18,219 nt of DNA from SIG565 sp045647785 (GTDB taxonomy: Bacteria > Bacillota > Clostridia > Oscillospirales > Acutalibacteraceae). This document shows, in pieces, positions 16,098 through 18,219 of this stretch (position 1 is its first letter; each line of letters opens with the position of its first letter). The notes beneath the pieces are model-generated. The model did no database searches and was not told the DNA's origin. It saw only the letters and a list, made by a program, of their open reading frames with translations. The stretch is taken from NCBI GenBank assembly GCA_045647785.1, contig JAZRMU010000082.1, positions 1 to 18,219 on the forward strand, written 5' to 3'. Position numbers and translations under genes: made by a program.

Positions 16098-16748
16098 TTG
16101 GTAGAAATTTTAGATATAAGTGAAGGGCTTATTTTTGCTCTTAAACCCGCCGGTGTTTCCTCGCAAGAGGCGGAAGGCAGCGCTATGCCCGAGCTTCTGC
16201 GAAAGCAGCTTAATACCGACTATATCGCAGTGCTGCACCGCCTTGATACGGCAGTTTCGGGTGTTATGGTATATGCAAGCGAGAAATCAGCGGCTGCGGA
16301 TATTTCGGCTAAAATTCAAAACGGAGAGCTCAAAAAGGAATATTTCGCAATTGTGGCGGGTGTCCCGACCGCTCCCTCGGGAGAGCTTTGCGACCTACTT
16401 TTCAAGGATTCCCGCGCCAATAAAAGCTATGTAGTGCGGCGTCAGCGCACGGGAGTACGCGAAGCAAGGCTTATATACACGCTAATTGAAACCGTGGAGC
16501 TCGATAACGGGAAAATATCCCTTGTTAAAATAGAGCTTATAACAGGGCGCTCGCATCAAATAAGGGTGCAGTTTTCTCACCGGAAAATGCCGCTGCTGGG
16601 CGACCGCAAGTATGGTAGCCGCTTTAACTGCCCTATAGCGCTGTTCTCGCACCGAATAACGCTTACTCTGCCTAGCGGCGAGAAAAAATCCGTGGCTGCC
16701 CTGCCCGACCGAGGCGCGTTTCCTTGGAATAAATTTACAAATTATTAA
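16098..16748 (+). CDS. RluA-family RNA pseudouridine synthase
   Basis: A 217-residue enzyme of the family that isomerises uridine to pseudouridine in rRNA or tRNA. The catalytic Asp is D50 in VLHRLDTAVSGVMVYA, close to the family's HRLD-xx-TSG, and the C-terminal part has GRSHQIRVQFSH and LLGDRKYG, typical of RluA members. It is compact and lacks an N-terminal S4 domain. The start is ambiguous: ATG at 16092 and GTG at 16089 lie on top of AGGTGAT, while TTG at 16098 is correctly spaced from it, so I use TTG. The target RNA position cannot be deduced. It has its own promoter and probably forms a single-gene unit, since spfh downstream has a separate promoter. Confidence 0.88.
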   Translation: MVEILDISEGLIFALKPAGVSSQEAEGSAMPELLRKQLNTDYIAVLHRLDTAVSGVMVYASEKSAAADISAKIQNGELKKEYFAIVAGVPTAPSGELCDLLFKDSRANKSYVVRRQRTGVREARLIYTLIETVELDNGKISLVKIELITGRSHQIRVQFSHRKMPLLGDRKYGSRFNCPIALFSHRITLTLPSGEKKSVAALPDRGAFPWNKFTNY

Positions 16749-16773
16749 TGCTTTGTAAACTTTAGGGAAATTA

Positions 16774-16802
16774 TTGCAAAAGTTAAAAATTTATGATATA
16801 TT
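16774..16802 (+). promoter_or_regulatory. Sigma-A promoter for the SPFH gene
   Basis: -35 TTGCAA (16774-16779), exact 17-base spacer, -10 TATATT (16797-16802), about 25 bases upstream of the ATG and just ahead of a strong AAGGAGG ribosome site. Confidence 0.75.
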
Positions 16803-16827
16803 AAATACATTCCAAGGAGGTTATATT

Positions 16828-17628
16828 ATGGAAAAATTAAAACTTAAAAAAATTATTAGCATTGGTCTTGTGGTGATTTTAGCAGTGCTCGTGCTTGCCA
16901 ACTGCTTTACCATTGTTGATGCAGGTCATACCGGAGTAGTTGTAACACTCGGCCGAGTTAACGAAGGTGTTCTGCAGGAGGGTATTCACATTAAAGCACC
17001 TTTTGTGCAACAGGTTGTTAAAATTGATAACCGTATCGTGAAGCTCGAGGTTGCTACCGAAGCTTTCTCAAAGGACCTGCAGACAGTTGCAACAACACTC
17101 GCAATCAACTACCGCGTTGACACCTCAAAATCCTACAGTATTTATAAAAATATCGGCGCTGATTACGAGGCAGTGCTCGTTGTTCCCGCTGTTAACGAGG
17201 TTTTAAAGGCTATAGTTGCACAGTACACCGCCGAGGAAAGTGTTACAAACCGTTCACTCATTTCGGACGGACTTGTAAACGGTCTTAACACAAAGCTTAA
17301 CACTATCGGTCTTTATGTAACCGATGTAAATATTATCAATTTTGATTTCTCGGAAGCCTTTATAACAGCTATCGAGGAAAAGCAGGTTGCACAGCAGCAG
17401 CTGCTCAAGGCTGAAACCGAAAAGCAAACCGCTATTACCAACGCCGAGGCGGAGGCTGAAACTACCCGTATCAAGGCAGAAGCAGAGGCAGAGGCAAACA
17501 ATAAAATAAAGGCATCGCTTGATGATAATGTTATCCGTTCAAAATTCTACGATAAGTGGGACGGCAAGCTACCGCAGGCTATGGGCGGCGACTCGATAAT
17601 CACGAGCATCGACGGCAGCGCAAAGTAG
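16828..17628 (+). CDS. SPFH/prohibitin-family membrane protein
   Basis: A 266-residue protein with one N-terminal membrane segment (about 9-26), an SPFH (band 7) domain (about 27-185; DAGHTGVVVTLGRV and GIHIKAPFVQQVVKID are typical), and an Ala/Glu-rich coiled coil (about 186-230) that lets such proteins form large rings. Family members (prohibitin, HflK/HflC, flotillin) organise membrane domains and often regulate proteases or membrane stress; it most resembles stand-alone bacterial prohibitin-like proteins. ATG at 16828 has AAGGAGG 7 bases upstream; the frame is open 18 codons further up, but that part contains the promoter. No NfeD or membrane protease lies beside it. The next gene is a ferritin-like protein separated by a hairpin. 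Confidence 0.9.
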   Translation: MEKLKLKKIISIGLVVILAVLVLANCFTIVDAGHTGVVVTLGRVNEGVLQEGIHIKAPFVQQVVKIDNRIVKLEVATEAFSKDLQTVATTLAINYRVDTSKSYSIYKNIGADYEAVLVVPAVNEVLKAIVAQYTAEESVTNRSLISDGLVNGLNTKLNTIGLYVTDVNIINFDFSEAFITAIEEKQVAQQQLLKAETEKQTAITNAEAEAETTRIKAEAEAEANNKIKASLDDNVIRSKFYDKWDGKLPQAMGGDSIITSIDGSAK

Positions 17629-17644
17629 GCAAATTTAAATAATA

Positions 17645-17691
17645 AACCCCTTTTTATTGGTTAAACTACTAATAGAAAGGGGTTATTTTTT
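17645..17691 (+). terminator. Terminator-like hairpin that contains the next gene's ribosome site
   Basis: A 17-bp stem (17645-17661 with 17668-17684, two G-U pairs) and 6-base loop TAAACT, followed by A and six T residues, which end directly at the ATG of the next gene. It has the form of an intrinsic terminator for the SPFH transcript. The right arm holds AAAGGGG (17676-17682), the only ribosome site for the next gene, so the folded form would also block its translation. Confidence 0.8.
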
Positions 17692-18126
17692 ATGATCGAA
17701 AACGATACAATTAAGCTTCTTCGCGAGTGCGATGCAGGAGTTAAAATGGGTATTGATTCAATAGAGGAGGTTTTCGACCGTGTGCAAAGTTGCCAGTTGC
17801 GTGAGTTATTGTCAGACTGCCGAAACGAGCACGAAAAGCTGGATAAGGAAATCACCGCGGCGCTCGACCGTTTTCACGACGAGGGCAAAAAGCCGAATCC
17901 AATGGCAAAAGGTATGGCACGCATTAAAACAGAGGTTAAGATAATGGTGGAGGATAGCGATGCCACCATTGCAGACCTGATGACCGATGGCTGCAATATG
18001 GGCGTTAAATCGTTATCGAGATATCTCAATCAATATTCTGCAGCCGACGAAGCCTCAAAGGATATTGCAAAAAGGTTAATTAAGAGTGAAGCGCAGCTGG
18101 CAGAGAATATACGAGAATATTTATAA
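17692..18126 (+). CDS. Four-helix-bundle protein, ferritin-like (DUF2383-like)
   Basis: A 144-residue soluble, mostly helical protein without signal or membrane segment. Four amphipathic helices are predicted by eye at about 3-31, 34-62, 70-115 and 117-143, with NEHEKLDKEI (45-54) in helix 2 and KSEAQLAENI in helix 4 as possible metal-ligand regions. This resembles the ferritin-like DUF2383 group, common as 'hypothetical protein' in gut Clostridia; the family assignment is from memory of its pattern and moderately sure. The conserved-looking stretch is LMTDGCNMGVKSLSRYLNQY. Function unknown; stress or metal handling is a guess. The ATG at 17692 has AAAGGGG 9 bases upstream, inside the hairpin described above. 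No clear separate promoter is visible. Confidence 0.8.
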   Translation: MIENDTIKLLRECDAGVKMGIDSIEEVFDRVQSCQLRELLSDCRNEHEKLDKEITAALDRFHDEGKKPNPMAKGMARIKTEVKIMVEDSDATIADLMTDGCNMGVKSLSRYLNQYSAADEASKDIAKRLIKSEAQLAENIREYL

Positions 18127-18175
18127 AGTGCGCCCCCTAAAATTTTTATTTGGGATAAAAAACATTCTCCGTGTG

Positions 18176-18205
18176 AGGCACCCTCCGCAAGCAAGGAAGG
18201 TGCCT
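18176..18205. repeat. Imperfect inverted repeat near the right edge
   Basis: Two 11-base arms (18176-18186 AGGCACCCTCC and 18195-18205 GGAAGGTGCCT) with one mismatch around an 8-base loop. Neither strand has a T-run directly after the stem, so it is not a standard terminator. It could be one unit of a dispersed palindromic repeat or the edge of an element beyond the window. Confidence 0.6.
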
Positions 18206-18219
18206 AAACTAAGTTTACC

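Noticed and set aside
1..18219. CRISPR arrays, tRNA/rRNA genes, insertion sequences, phage or toxin-antitoxin modules
   Set aside because: Read by eye on both strands, I saw no regularly spaced repeats, no cloverleaf-like stretches in the gaps, and no transposase, integrase or toxin-like coding sequence.

Overview
The window looks like chromosomal DNA from a low-to-moderate-GC, Gram-positive anaerobe of the class Clostridia; an Oscillospiraceae/Ruminococcaceae-type gut bacterium is my best guess. The reasons are the four-gene ctsR-mcsA-mcsB-clpC heat-shock operon, RNase Y, an IspH protein fused to ribosomal-protein-S1 repeats, a TepA/FtsK pair, strong AGGAGG-type ribosome sites, frequent TTG starts, and a tiny Cys/Gly-rich protein of a kind common in these bacteria. 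I see no rRNA, tRNA, CRISPR array, prophage or insertion sequence. Most of it is ordinary core genome.

Layout. (1) Positions 1-3757, minus strand: a three-gene operon (HI0933/BaiN/RdsA-type flavoprotein, cmk, ispH-S1 fusion) with a good promoter at 3729-3757; the S1 end runs off the left edge. (2) 3762-5344, minus: rny with its own terminator. (3) 5577-6140, plus: pgsA, convergent with the next operon and sharing a bidirectional terminator with it. (4) 6137-11090, minus: tepA, ftsK/spoIIIE, a membrane-anchored ComEC-like metallo-beta-lactamase protein and an EamA transporter, with overlapping or closely spaced frames, behind a near-consensus promoter. (5) 11121-15650, minus: clpC, mcsB, mcsA, ctsR (transcribed ctsR first), with two CtsR operators around the promoter and a strong terminator. 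(6) 15661-18219, plus: a 40-residue Cys-rich ORF with a perfect terminator, an RluA-family pseudouridine synthase, an SPFH/prohibitin protein, a four-helix ferritin-like protein, and an unexplained inverted repeat near the right edge.

How the genes relate. CtsR represses the operon it heads; McsA and McsB modify and inactivate CtsR and tag proteins with phospho-arginine, and ClpC unfolds tagged proteins for ClpP (not in this window). The first operon mixes nucleotide supply (Cmk), isoprenoid precursor synthesis (IspH) and translation (S1, possibly the flavoprotein as an rRNA-modifying enzyme). RNase Y, PgsA, FtsK and SPFH are membrane housekeeping proteins.

The features most worth a second look are the Cys-rich small ORF divergent from ctsR, a terminator-like hairpin that contains the ribosome site of the ferritin-like gene, an internal ribosome site at the IspH/S1 junction, the coding terminator shared by pgsA and the EamA gene, and the inverted repeat at the right edge. 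I did not find a convincing wholly new multi-gene system.
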